Shown: positions 36,156 to 44,557 of the stretch, piece by piece
How positions within the stretch are numbered: position 1 is the first letter of the stretch
How the letters are laid out: each line of letters begins with the position of its first letter
NCBI GenBank assembly: GCA_014799465.1
Contig: JAAVHZ010000039.1
Location: 1-60,258, forward strand
Reading direction: 5' to 3'
Length of the DNA stretch: 60,258 nucleotides
Source: Lachnospiraceae bacterium
Lineage (GTDB): Bacteria > Bacillota > Clostridia > Lachnospirales > Lachnospiraceae
Notes under the pieces: generated by a model
Database searches by the model: none
What the model saw: only the letters and a program-made list of their open reading frames with translations
What the model was told of the DNA's origin: nothing
Translations under genes and position numbers: made by a program

Positions 36156-37725
36156 TATACAGTTAAGAAGAATATTGTTAATTGCTAATGCCAATTCTAA
36201 GTGGGTTATGCGGTATGTACAGAAAATGCATAGTGAGAACAGGACAATAACCCTGATAAACGATGCACAATCAGAGTTGAAGGAAAAAGATTCTTATTAT
36301 GAATATTACAGGAGTCATAATGTAAAAGTTCTTACTATAAATGACAGTAATTTATATACAAGATGTCTGACGTGTATATCATATATAAATCAAATGGATG
36401 ACTTTGATGTATGCCATATTATGTTTTTGTCTTCATATGCCAGTCTGGTTGCAAAATATTGTGAAAATAAATTTAGAAGAATAGTTGCTAATTTTTTCGG
36501 CTCAGATTTTTATAAAGCATCATCTTTAATGAAGCAGCATCAAAAAATGATGCTGGATATAGCAGATTCTATAATTGTTCCTATTGAGAAGATGAAAAGC
36601 GAGCTTTCTGCCATTTATCCAGAGTTTAAAGATAAGATAAATACAGTTTACTTTGAAAGTCAGGTCATGCATATTTTAAAGAATAAGGTCAGTATATCTG
36701 ATAATTCTGGAAATATATTGAAAGAAATAGAAGAGGAGCAGATAGTAATTGCCGCCGGATATAAAGGTGGTGCACATCAACAGCATGAAATGTTTATTGA
36801 TGCACTAAATAATTGTAGTAAAGATGTTAGACAAAAAGTTTTTGTTATCTTTATGATGACATATGGACTTACATCAGAATATGAAGAATGCATAAAGGAA
36901 AAATTAGAAAATGCAAAATTCAGGTATGTTATTATAAAAGAGTTTCTCAATGATGAACAGATGGCACTTCTGCGTAGAAAAATTGACATATTTGTTAATA
37001 TGGTGGAGACGGATGCTTTTAATGCAGCTATTCAGGAAAGTTTATATTGTCAGTCAGTGGTGCTATGTGGAAGCTGGTTGAATTATCCGGTATTAAATGA
37101 GGAAGATGCTTATATAATTGCATTTGATAATGAAAAAGAATTATCTTTTAAATTAGAAGATGCCATAACAAGACTTGACTATCATAGGTCAAGGTCAATG
37201 AGTAATAAAGCAGTAATCAGTCGGATAGATGATAGAAGAGGTCATGTGGAAGACTGGAGCAGTTTTTATGCAGATAGCCGTACATGTCATCAAAATAGCA
37301 GTTCGGACGAACTTTATTTATATTTGCTTCAAAATGCAAAGATGGTTAATGAACGAAATCGAATTTATAAGGATATAATGGAATTATGGCTTAGAAAAAG
37401 GTTAAATAGATTAACTCCGGTTTCTGATTTTATATTAGCGCATCAGTATGAAAAAATTGTGATTTATGGAGCAGGAACATTAGGTGAATTGGTATATCAG
37501 GAAATAAAAGATATGAAAGCAGATATTATTGTCTGTGATAAGATTGCACAATTTGTGGATTGGTCTGATAGAAGAATTACTAATTTAGATTCTCTAAAAG
37601 AGAAATGTCCTGATTGTATTATAGTTACACCGGTTCATGTATTTGAAGAAATAGAAAAAGAATTGGCACAAAAATTTATAAAGTCGAAAATCATATCGTT
37701 GCTTGATATACTTAAAAACTATTAA
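36139..37725 (+). CDS. GT4-like glycosyltransferase with C-terminal Rossmann module (copy 2)
   Basis: 528 aa, paralog of the 17965 protein: RRILLIANANSKWVMRYVQK, KMHSENRTITLINDA, NFFGSDFYKAS, GYKGGAHQQHEMFIDALNN, TDAFNAAIQESLYCQSVVLC, and the C-terminal module IVIYGAGTLGELVYQEIKD. Similarity covers the full length, so this is a duplication with divergence. Start at ATG 36139, overlapping the kinase gene by 17 bases. Donor and acceptor unknown. Confidence 0.75.
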   Translation: MEEKNDIQLRRILLIANANSKWVMRYVQKMHSENRTITLINDAQSELKEKDSYYEYYRSHNVKVLTINDSNLYTRCLTCISYINQMDDFDVCHIMFLSSYASLVAKYCENKFRRIVANFFGSDFYKASSLMKQHQKMMLDIADSIIVPIEKMKSELSAIYPEFKDKINTVYFESQVMHILKNKVSISDNSGNILKEIEEEQIVIAAGYKGGAHQQHEMFIDALNNCSKDVRQKVFVIFMMTYGLTSEYEECIKEKLENAKFRYVIIKEFLNDEQMALLRRKIDIFVNMVETDAFNAAIQESLYCQSVVLCGSWLNYPVLNEEDAYIIAFDNEKELSFKLEDAITRLDYHRSRSMSNKAVISRIDDRRGHVEDWSSFYADSRTCHQNSSSDELYLYLLQNAKMVNERNRIYKDIMELWLRKRLNRLTPVSDFILAHQYEKIVIYGAGTLGELVYQEIKDMKADIIVCDKIAQFVDWSDRRITNLDSLKEKCPDCIIVTPVHVFEEIEKELAQKFIKSKIISLLDILKNY

Positions 37726-37795
37726 GTAAAATTAATTCTATTATGCAAATAGTAGATTAGAATATATTATCAACCGCTATTTCGAGGAGGATATT

Positions 37796-39319
37796 ATGCA
37801 AATTAAAAATCTTTTTGATGAAACTGAAGCTGAAGCAAAATGTTATGAATGTGAGGCATTCAGCCGAAATGAAGATGTATTAAATATAGAAGGCATTTAT
37901 TATGTTCAGTATATTTATCCTCTGCTTCGTGAAATTACAAACAGGACAATTGAAGAAGAAGCATTACTCTCACAAATGTCAGAAACAATTCATGTAGACA
38001 TGCTTAAAAATAATTGGGAATTTTATTCTAAGCTTTTGGATAAATATGATACAGAAGAAGAGGCAGAAAAAGTCATAAAACTTGTTCCGGTTGTAAATAA
38101 AAATGGTTGCCGTGTTCCAGCTGATTTTTTTTCTGAGAAATTTAATGTAGTGGGTAATGAGAGGGTGACTACAAGTATTCCAAAAGAGTACAAGCATACA
38201 ATATATATATTTGGCAAAAGTGAAGTGTTTGGAAAAGGTGTGGAGGATGCAGATACCATTGCAAGCTATTTGCAGAGGCTGGTAAATAAACAATATCCCA
38301 ATACATACCGTGTAGTGAACAAAGGTGTATCCGCTATTTCAGACAAAGAGGTTGATAATTATATAAAGCATACTATATTTAAAAATGGTGATATAGTTAT
38401 TAATATTTTTTTGAAGAGACGTTGCTTTGATTATGAAAACAGAAGATGCTTCTATCATAATGCATATAAAGAGCTGGCACCTGCATTTAACAGAATTCAA
38501 AATAGAGAATCTATGTTTTTAGATTCGGTGCCGCATATGAATTATAAAGGTAACAAAGTAATTGCAGATGAGATATTTAGTGATATTGAGGAATATTTAT
38601 CAGAAAATTTAAAGAATACTGTAGAAAATAGTATTAATGGTACAATTATATTGGAAACAGCACCAAATGAAAATTTTGATGATAATTTGGAATTAACGGA
38701 GTATCTGGAAGAGTTATCTAAGTACAAGGTCTCAGACTGCAATAATAAAAAAATAGGTGCGATAGTGATGAACTGTAATCCATTTACACTAGGACACCAA
38801 TATCTGATAAAGACAGCAGCAGGTATGGTGGATACACTGTATATATTTGTAGTAGAAGAGGACAAATCCATATTTCCTTTTGAACATAGATTTGAAATGG
38901 TTAAAAGAGGAACAGAAAATATTGATAATGTAGTTGTTCTGCCAAGCGGGAGATTTATGATATCAAGTCTTACTTTTCCGGAATATTTTCTGAAAGGCGA
39001 AGATAACAGTATTGCTGTAGATACATCTTTAGATGTTGACATATTTGGAAAATATATTGCGGATAAACTGAATATATCAGTAAGATTTGCGGGAGAAGAG
39101 CCTTTTGATGCAGTAACAAGGCAATACAATGCATCAATGAAGGACAGGCTTCCGCATTACGGAGTAGAGTTTGTGGAAATTAAAAGAAAAACAGTAGATG
39201 AAACAGTTATTAGTGCTACAACTGTAAGGAAGTATATTAAAGAAAAGAAGTATGAAGAATTATCAAAGATGGTACCTGATACTACTTTTGGGTATTTAAC
39301 AGATAAGGGATATATATAA
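37796..39319 (+). CDS. SGNH-hydrolase-like domain fused to citrate-lyase-ligase-like adenylyltransferase
   Basis: 507 aa. About residues 138-280 resemble an SGNH/GDSL hydrolase: IYIFGKSEVFGKGVED (block with Ser), VVNKGVSAISD, and DSVPHMNYKGNKVIADEI (Asp/His block). From about 322 a HIGH-type nucleotidyltransferase domain begins: GAIVMNCNPFTLGHQYLIKT and ISATTVRKYI, matching the C-domain of citrate lyase ligase (CitC), which activates acetate as acetyl-AMP. No citrate lyase genes are present. It may activate or move an acyl group for the glycan; this is inference. Starts with GGAGG 8 bases upstream, after a 70-base gap. Confidence 0.72.
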   Translation: MQIKNLFDETEAEAKCYECEAFSRNEDVLNIEGIYYVQYIYPLLREITNRTIEEEALLSQMSETIHVDMLKNNWEFYSKLLDKYDTEEEAEKVIKLVPVVNKNGCRVPADFFSEKFNVVGNERVTTSIPKEYKHTIYIFGKSEVFGKGVEDADTIASYLQRLVNKQYPNTYRVVNKGVSAISDKEVDNYIKHTIFKNGDIVINIFLKRRCFDYENRRCFYHNAYKELAPAFNRIQNRESMFLDSVPHMNYKGNKVIADEIFSDIEEYLSENLKNTVENSINGTIILETAPNENFDDNLELTEYLEELSKYKVSDCNNKKIGAIVMNCNPFTLGHQYLIKTAAGMVDTLYIFVVEEDKSIFPFEHRFEMVKRGTENIDNVVVLPSGRFMISSLTFPEYFLKGEDNSIAVDTSLDVDIFGKYIADKLNISVRFAGEEPFDAVTRQYNASMKDRLPHYGVEFVEIKRKTVDETVISATTVRKYIKEKKYEELSKMVPDTTFGYLTDKGYI

Positions 39320-39328
39320 AATGCAATA

Positions 39329-39356
39329 TTGACTTTCATACAAAATGTGATAAGAT
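39329..39356 (+). promoter_or_regulatory. sigma-A type promoter
   Basis: TTGACT, 16-base spacer, TAAGAT, 56 bases before the ATG of the alarmone synthetase pseudogene. Suggests the 39.4-41.1 kb genes are a separate unit from the glycan operon. Confidence 0.55.
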
Positions 39357-39412
39357 GGGACTATACAGAATGGTTGTATTGATAAATAATTAATAAGCTT
39401 GTGAGGAAATAT

Positions 39413-40354
39413 ATGGAGTGGACAGAATATTGGAAAAATTTTGTTAAGCAGAAAAAGTTGCAGGACAAAGTGAATGAAATGAATTTGATTGATGATGAAA
39501 AAAACAATCAGAATAGAATAGAAACAATATGTCATGATATTTACTATGATTATGAGAAACATAGTAAAGAACTTGAGAAAATCAGACTTAATCTTGTTAA
39601 GATAGTTGAAACATTTCCGGAAGTATATCTTTGGACAAGCAGAGTGAAAAAAATAGATAGTCTGTTGGAAAAAGTAATAATTAAGCGTCATAAGCATTTG
39701 TTGGATGCTAAAAATTTATATTCAGGCATTAATGTGGATAATTATAAGAATATTCTTACAGATCTGGTGGGAATAAGGCTGATTATAAATTATAGATGAA
39801 GATGGGCAGATATCCATAATGCGATTATTAAAGAATTTTCATATCCACCTGATATGAAAATATGTGAGATGCATAAATATGTTCCGCATCCTCAGTCTGG
39901 AGCCAGTATCATATCAGAAATGCTAGTTGCATATTATGCATATGGTGATGATATTAGTATGTATAAATCTATGGGAGTTCAAACCAAATTACGTGAGAAT
40001 GGTTATAGGAGTGTTCATTATATCATAAGCTTTCAAAAAACATATATTGAAATCCAGACAAGAACCATATATGATGAGGCATGGAGTGATTGTGACCATA
40101 GTTATGTCTATAAACATGAAGAAAATGCAAGTCATTCTTCATTAGAAGAATTATCAAGGATACTTTGTGAATTAACGAATGTATCTGATGATTTAGGAGA
40201 AGAAATGAGAGAGATTTTTTTAGGAGAATTAATTCATGAAGTTGATTCAAAATATAAAGTGGAGAATAATATTAAATTACAGATTGAGAAAATTCTTGAT
40301 AAGATATCAGAAACTCAGAATCAATTGGAATTATTTGGGAAACGCTTAATGTAA
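39413..40354 (+). pseudogene. RelA/SpoT-like (p)ppGpp synthetase, interrupted by in-frame TGA
   Basis: One frame runs from ATG 39413 to the stop at 40352-40354 with a single TGA at 39797-39799 and no frameshift. Before it: RVKKIDSLLEKVIIKR and NILTDLVGIRLIINYR, the synthetase core with its catalytic Asp. After it: RWADIHNAI, ENGYRSVHYII, YIEIQTRTIYDEAWSDCDH. All catalytic blocks of the RelA/SpoT synthetase domain remain, with the nonsense codon right between the DLVGIR block and the W-x-D-I-H helix. About 314 codons, like small alarmone synthetases of Firmicutes with extra N- and C-terminal helices. Either a fresh nonsense mutation or a sequencing error. Confidence 0.82.
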
Positions 40355-40365
40355 GGAGGATGGCT

Positions 40366-40584
40366 ATGATGGCTTATAAAGAAAGATTAGGAAGGGAAAA
40401 GGGAGAGAAGCTGATTACTGCTATTAAAGAAGGAAAGATAAAAAAGGATAACCGAACAAACCATGGAAAAGATTTTTATGAGGGGTACGAACAGCTCCAC
40501 AAAGAAAGATTCCATAGGTATCTTGGCTCCTGCAGCAGGTATTTAGATAACCAACGTTTGAAAGAAATGGTATATTATGGATAA
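40366..40584 (+). CDS. small basic protein, unknown
   Basis: 72 aa, rich in Lys/Arg/Glu, with a strong SD (AAGGAGGA) 5 bases before ATG 40366 (ATG 40369 is equally possible). No recognised domain. It lies 11 bases after the alarmone synthetase frame and overlaps the next gene by 8 bases, so the three form one unit. Confidence 0.6.
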   Translation: MMAYKERLGREKGEKLITAIKEGKIKKDNRTNHGKDFYEGYEQLHKERFHRYLGSCSRYLDNQRLKEMVYYG

Positions 40585-41122
40585 TCTTGAGAGATATAAA
40601 GATAGTTATGGATTTATTATCAATCATTTTAAAGAAGAAAAGATAATTGCAAGATATGCATGGCTGTATGATATGATAGTGGATTTTATAGAATTTAATG
40701 AACTTGAGGAAAAGGTATATGATTCAGAGGATATTTTGAATCATATTATTATTGACTATTTTGTAGACATATATCGTTTGAAAGAATTTCAAGATATAGA
40801 GTTGGTGCATGATTCTAAAATCTATTTGTATCTTTCTTTTTGGATTTTAAGACATAAACCGATTCAGATTATGTCAAATAATGCAGAGACAGAAGCATTT
40901 ATTAATGAGAAGTTTGTTGCGGAATTGTTAAGAAATTATTTATTTAATAATCCATCAAATGTATCCATTCTGAATGACAAAAAGGGAGAAGTGGATAATT
41001 TTTTAGAAACATTACTGTACTATTTTAAATACCGTGAATATTCAGCAAAAAATATAGAGATGATTATATTGGCATTTGTTGCGGGAAGAGGCTATCAGTA
41101 TTCGGCAGACCATAAAAAGTAA
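40577..41122 (+). CDS. hypothetical helical protein
   Basis: 181 aa, acidic, probably all helical, no signal peptide or membrane segment. No motif I can name; FWILRHKPIQIM and AFVAGRGYQYSADHKK are the most distinctive stretches. Overlaps the 72-aa gene by 8 bases and is followed by a terminator, so it is the last gene of the alarmone synthetase unit. Confidence 0.6.
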   Translation: MDNLERYKDSYGFIINHFKEEKIIARYAWLYDMIVDFIEFNELEEKVYDSEDILNHIIIDYFVDIYRLKEFQDIELVHDSKIYLYLSFWILRHKPIQIMSNNAETEAFINEKFVAELLRNYLFNNPSNVSILNDKKGEVDNFLETLLYYFKYREYSAKNIEMIILAFVAGRGYQYSADHKK

Positions 41123-41143
41123 AAGAATTCAAAAAAGAAAAAG

Positions 41144-41180
41144 AGGCAGTTTCCAATATTAAGCGGGTCTGCCTTTATTT
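41144..41180 (+). terminator. terminator after the alarmone synthetase unit
   Basis: AGGCAG / CTGCCT stem with T-rich tail, 22 bases after the preceding stop. Nearly the same sequence occurs at 44345-44381, so this is a dispersed terminator-like repeat. Confidence 0.6.
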
Positions 41181-41520
41181 CTATAAAGGTAATGTCTGAT
41201 ATTCTGATTCAAATATGAAAGAACCACTTATTTGAGGTATGATAATGTTACTTCAAACAAGTGGAGTTTTATGTTGGTTAAACAAAAAGGCAAATTCTAA
41301 TACCTATAGCAATCAAAAAATGGGAAATGTATATAATTTTCATGTAGATATTCATGACGTTTTTTAATATCCAGAATGAATTCAAGTGGCATGGAGCAAA
41401 GATAAGCAATTTGTTCCGGAGAAGTTTTATCTAACATAGCTGTGATTATATCCTCTAAACTGTACCCTTTGTCAAGTACATTTTAAGAAGAAGGGATTAA
41501 TAATTCGTACCAGCAGATGG

Positions 41521-42504
41521 CTATATCATTTTTATTCCGTTACCTTCTTTATCATCCATGTCCGCAGAAGGGATTACTCCCTTTAACGGATATATTTCGG
41601 TTGTTATATATTCATAGTATTCATTTGGGGACAGCCTAGCTAATTTCCATTGGTATCTGTCGTTATTGTAATAATCCATCCAGTCATCTATTACCTGTTT
41701 CACATCATCATACGTACTGCTTTCTTCAAGTTTCTTTTTGATATGGTCTTTCATTCTGCCAAAGAAACTCTCCTGTGGTGCGTTGTCCCAGCAATTGCCT
41801 CTGCGTGACATTGACTGTCTTAAGCCTTTGTCTTTAACTAGCTGGATAAAGCTGCAACTTGTATAATGGCATCCCTGATCCGAATGAATTATTGTTTCTG
41901 TTGAAAGAGCAACTCCATGCTTCTCAATCATCAGATTCACTGTTTCAAGCACAAAATCTACTTCTAATGATTCGCTTAAGACATATGATAAAATCTGTTT
42001 TGTGAAGGCATCCAGGATTGTTGAAAGATAGCAGAAACCTCCATCAAACGGAATATATGTTATATCCGTAAGCAGCACCTTTCTCGGTCCATAAGCCTCA
42101 AACTGGCGCTTTACAAGATTATCCACAACATTATTGGTTCTTATAGCTTTAGCCATTCTGCGATATGGATTAGCTCTTCTGATACCACAGATAAGTCCAT
42201 ACTTCTTCATGAGTCTCCGGATCTTTTTTACGTTCATTACAACCGGAGGAGCCATATGCAAGAGTCTCATATATATTCCCTGTGCACCTTTATCATAACC
42301 TCTATGATTGTAAGCTGCTAAAATTAATTCGAAGTCAGCTCTGTCCTGTTTTTCTTTCTGCATCCTATTTTCTTCTGAATTCACCCAGTTATAATATCCG
42401 GATCTTGATACTCCGGCGATTTCACAAAGCATCGTTACAGAAAGTTTATTATCAGATTTATTTACAGCCTCGTGTATGATTTCAAATTTACCTGATGGCT
42501 CCAT
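41521..42504 (-). CDS. IS3-family transposase OrfB (DDE integrase)
   Basis: 327 aa. HTH_21-like N-terminus (VTMLCEIAGVSRSGYYNW), then the rve integrase core: LLTDITYIPFDGGFCYLS (first Asp), IIHSDQGCHYTS (second Asp), SRRGNCWDNAPQESFFGRMK (Glu), and YYNNDRYQWKLARLSPNEY at the end. All three catalytic residues are kept. It begins 2 bases after the OrfA stop; an 8-A run at 42542-42549 (minus strand) in the overlap zone allows a -1 frameshift giving OrfAB. Confidence 0.92.
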   Translation of the reverse strand: MEPSGKFEIIHEAVNKSDNKLSVTMLCEIAGVSRSGYYNWVNSEENRMQKEKQDRADFELILAAYNHRGYDKGAQGIYMRLLHMAPPVVMNVKKIRRLMKKYGLICGIRRANPYRRMAKAIRTNNVVDNLVKRQFEAYGPRKVLLTDITYIPFDGGFCYLSTILDAFTKQILSYVLSESLEVDFVLETVNLMIEKHGVALSTETIIHSDQGCHYTSCSFIQLVKDKGLRQSMSRRGNCWDNAPQESFFGRMKDHIKKKLEESSTYDDVKQVIDDWMDYYNNDRYQWKLARLSPNEYYEYITTEIYPLKGVIPSADMDDKEGNGIKMI

Positions 42505-42506
42505 GA

Positions 42507-42923
42507 CTATTTTCTCTTCCCTGAATTGTCTGCAATTATAATTTTTTTTAAAAACTCTACTTCCTGACGGAGATACAGAGGTTCGTTCTGCATACGCTCT
42601 ATTGATTGTGGTGAGGAAAGTTCCTCTTCTGAAGTTGCCCTCATGGGAATACGTTTTGTGCGATTTTCTCCTTCCGAAAAACCATTTCCCGCCAGTGCCT
42701 GCTTTTTTATATGCTGAACAAGTGAATCAATCTGTTTCTGTCCAAATATTCCTAAGTCAAACCCAAAGTCAGATAATATCTTTCGCGGTGCATTACCAGC
42801 CTGGTAATTTATCCAGAAATCTTCTTTAAACTTCGCAGTATAATAAAGTTTATGTTTTGTTACTTTATATACATATGGATTTTTCTCTAACTCTTTGATT
42901 TGTTTTACAGTGTATTCTTTCAT
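42507..42923 (-). CDS. IS3-family transposase OrfA
   Basis: 138 aa. Contains a helix-turn-helix-like region (WINYQAGNAPRKILSDFGFD) and ends in LYLRQEVEFLKKIIIADN, the leucine-zipper-like segment usual in OrfA proteins of IS3 elements. The frame of OrfB is open upstream to the 8-A run at 42542-42549, supporting programmed -1 frameshifting. The start follows a GGAGG-type site at about 42930. Confidence 0.85.
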   Translation of the reverse strand: MKEYTVKQIKELEKNPYVYKVTKHKLYYTAKFKEDFWINYQAGNAPRKILSDFGFDLGIFGQKQIDSLVQHIKKQALAGNGFSEGENRTKRIPMRATSEEELSSPQSIERMQNEPLYLRQEVEFLKKIIIADNSGKRK

Positions 42924-43837
42924 AATATCCTCCAGTTGATAAATTTATTATATATCATCCACTGAAAGAAATCCCATTTCTTGTCCACTTTTAGGGATAC
43001 AACCCCTTCTTCTTATGTCCATTTTTAAGGAACCCTTCTTCTTCTTGTGTCCATTCTATAGGGTATATTTTAGAGCTCTTCCTTCAGCTTTTCCCTCAGC
43101 CATACCTTTAGCTATACTTTCTTCTTTACATTTAGCCATATCCGCTTCAAGTTCATCTTTTATCAATTCTTTTAATGCTTCAAACATACGCAGATTCCTC
43201 CTTAATTTTTTAAATACATCTTCATTTGCTGTTATTATTACACTTAATACAGAATCAACATCAGACCTTTCACACTTCATATTAAATGCTTGAGACTTGA
43301 TAAGTAATTTACAGGCATCATTTTCATTTAAACCTCTTTTCAAAGATTTAAGCCAAATATGTTCTTCAGAGTCCAAATCATTGGAGACTATAATTTGTAC
43401 AGGAAACAGACATCTTGAACCGGTAATATAGAAAATTCCATGATATGGATTAGTAATGTGCATTCCGGATTTTTCCATATGACGGAGAAGTCCGGCGGGT
43501 TTTGAATCTCTCACAAGAGAAATGGTTATATCATCTTCTGATATGCTGTCAACATTCTCACCATATGACTTGTATAGGCAGGCGTAGCCTAATGTATTAT
43601 AATAAGTGTCAATGTTCATGGCATCTTCAGGAGATTTGTATTCCATAATGTTGTATTTTCTGAATATCTTACCTATATCATTAGTAATAATAATCTCTTT
43701 CTGTTTCTTAATTACCAAAAAATCAATCTGAATTGGTTTTGAGTTAAGGTTGTGTTCTTTCTCATAGATTAAATCATCCTTGTTTTTCCTAAGTTCAAGT
43801 TTTACTGCTGAGCAAAATGCAGGATGCCACTGCAATT

Positions 43838-43983
43838 TATTCCCGTGAGCAACGAGCCAAGTGGCTGCTTGCAGACATTTGGCGACTGCCGCGAGGGTCA
43901 AATACCCACACGCTTTAGCGTGTTTAGTTTGCTGCGTTACAAATTTGATGCCCCGTCAGCTTGCTGCGGGGTATTTGACTTTT
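43838..43983 (-). repeat. palindromic repeat, arm 1
   Basis: Roughly 146-base element whose reverse complement matches 44394-44540 at most positions. It holds two hairpins: CCCCGCAGC / GCTGACGGGG and ACACGCT / AGCGTGT, followed by a GTATTTGACCCTCG(C/A)GGCAGTCGCC core. It sits inside the N-terminal part of the Rpn-like pseudogene and shifts its frame. REP- or MITE-like. Confidence 0.8.
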
Positions 43984-44208
43984 GAGTATTGTATCTTTAG
44001 TCATTTATACCTCCCATCATAACATTGTGTCAATAAAAGTCTAACTATGATTTTTTTATAAATATAACAATAAAACAATATCACATAACATATATAAAAT
44101 CAACAATTTATGTAACATTTTGGCTATGATATTTCAGAAATAAAATAGTTTTTAAAGATGGATTTGCGAAATTATTTGCTATTTATCTAACACAATTTGG
44201 GCAAAGCA

Positions 44209-44237
44209 TGATATAATAAGTGTGAAGTCTCACACTT
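44209..44237 (+). promoter_or_regulatory. extended -10 promoter with overlapping palindrome
   Basis: TGATATAAT (44209-44217) is an extended -10 box. It is followed at once by a perfect palindrome, AAGTGTGA-AGTC-TCACACTT (44218-44237), covering the expected start point. This looks like an operator. Confidence 0.5.
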
Positions 44238-44381
44238 AAGAACGCAAAAAGCGTGCGTTCTTCTCATTGGTTGTTTGTGCCACACCAGTGGCATAATCAA
44301 AATTATCAAATTAAAAGATTTAATATTTATCAATGAAAAGAAAAAGGGCAGTTTCCGGTGTCAGGCGAGTCTGCCTTTGTT
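44224..44381 (+). ncRNA. candidate small structured RNA
   Basis: Downstream of the extended -10 lie hairpins AAGAACGC / GCGTTCTT (44238-44262) and GCCAC / GTGGC (about 44279-44292), and the stretch ends in the GGCAG / CTGCC terminator at 44345-44381. No open frame of note. This fits a transcript of about 160 nt, but nothing shows it is made; it matches no family I can name. Confidence 0.3.
44345..44381 (+). terminator. terminator-like repeat
   Basis: GGCAG / CTGCC stem with a T-rich 3' side; near-copy of 41144-41180 (shared AAAGAAAAAG start, GCAGTTTCC and GTCTGCCTTT). It ends the possible small RNA. Confidence 0.5.
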
Positions 44382-44393
44382 TAATTACCTGTA

Positions 44394-44540
44394 AAAGTCA
44401 AAGACCCCGCAGCAAGCTGATGGGGCATCAAACTTGTAACGCAGCAAGCTAAACACGCTAAAGCGTGTGGGTATTTGACCCTCGAGGCAGTCGCCAATGT
44501 AAAGAACACTTGACTTTGGCTCTTTGCTTGCGGGAATAGA
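44394..44540 (+). repeat. palindromic repeat, arm 2
   Basis: Inverted partner of 43838-43983, with the same two hairpins (ACACGCT-AA-AGCGTGT perfect). It ends 17 bases before the start of the ATP-grasp gene, leaving only the SD in between, so any promoter for that operon must lie in or before the repeat. The 410 bases between the arms are A+T-rich and hold the promoter/small RNA described above; I see nothing else there. Confidence 0.8.
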
Positions 44541-44557
44541 AAATAGGAGAATAACAC

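Larger units (their letters stand above)
41461..43067 (-). mobile_element. IS3-family insertion sequence
   Basis: Two minus-strand transposase genes between imperfect terminal inverted repeats: left end begins TGTACCCTTTGTCAAGTACA, right end read inward begins TATACCCTATAGAATGGACA, and both arms share a further AAGAAGAAGGG. The right end holds further copies of a GGACA(C/T)AAGAAGAAGGG-like motif, probably transposase binding sites. It interrupts the Rpn-like gene. I could not find a convincing target duplication, so the ends are good to a few bases only. Confidence 0.78.
41297..44004 (-). pseudogene. PD-(D/E)XK (Rpn/COG5464-like) transposase family gene, broken by IS and palindromic repeat
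   Basis: Reading on the minus strand, an ATG at 44004 behind GGGAGG opens MTKDTILKSQIPRSKL, which runs into the palindromic repeat and stops. The coding part resumes in another frame near 43835 with LQWHPAFCSAVKLELRK, PIQIDFLVIKKQKE and KYNIMEYKSPEDAMNIDTYY (the Asp and E-Y-K nuclease motif). It ends in a GMAEGKAEGRALKY tail where the IS begins. The tail continues beyond the IS at 41460 (LEDIITAMLDKTSPEQIAYL, then MPLEFILDIKKRHEY) to a stop at 41297. The gene is thus broken at least twice. Intact members of this family are putative recombination-promoting nucleases. Confidence 0.8.

Noticed and set aside
38542-39129. 195-residue minus-strand open frame inside the SGNH/citrate-lyase-ligase-like gene
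   Set aside because: Long, but lies fully opposite a gene with clear motifs, has no SD, and its Ser/Leu-rich sequence is typical of the antisense of A+T-rich coding DNA.
39797-39799. TGA in the alarmone synthetase as a selenocysteine codon
   Set aside because: No SECIS-like hairpin is seen just downstream, and the family has no Cys or selenocysteine at this place; nonsense mutation or sequencing error is far more likely.
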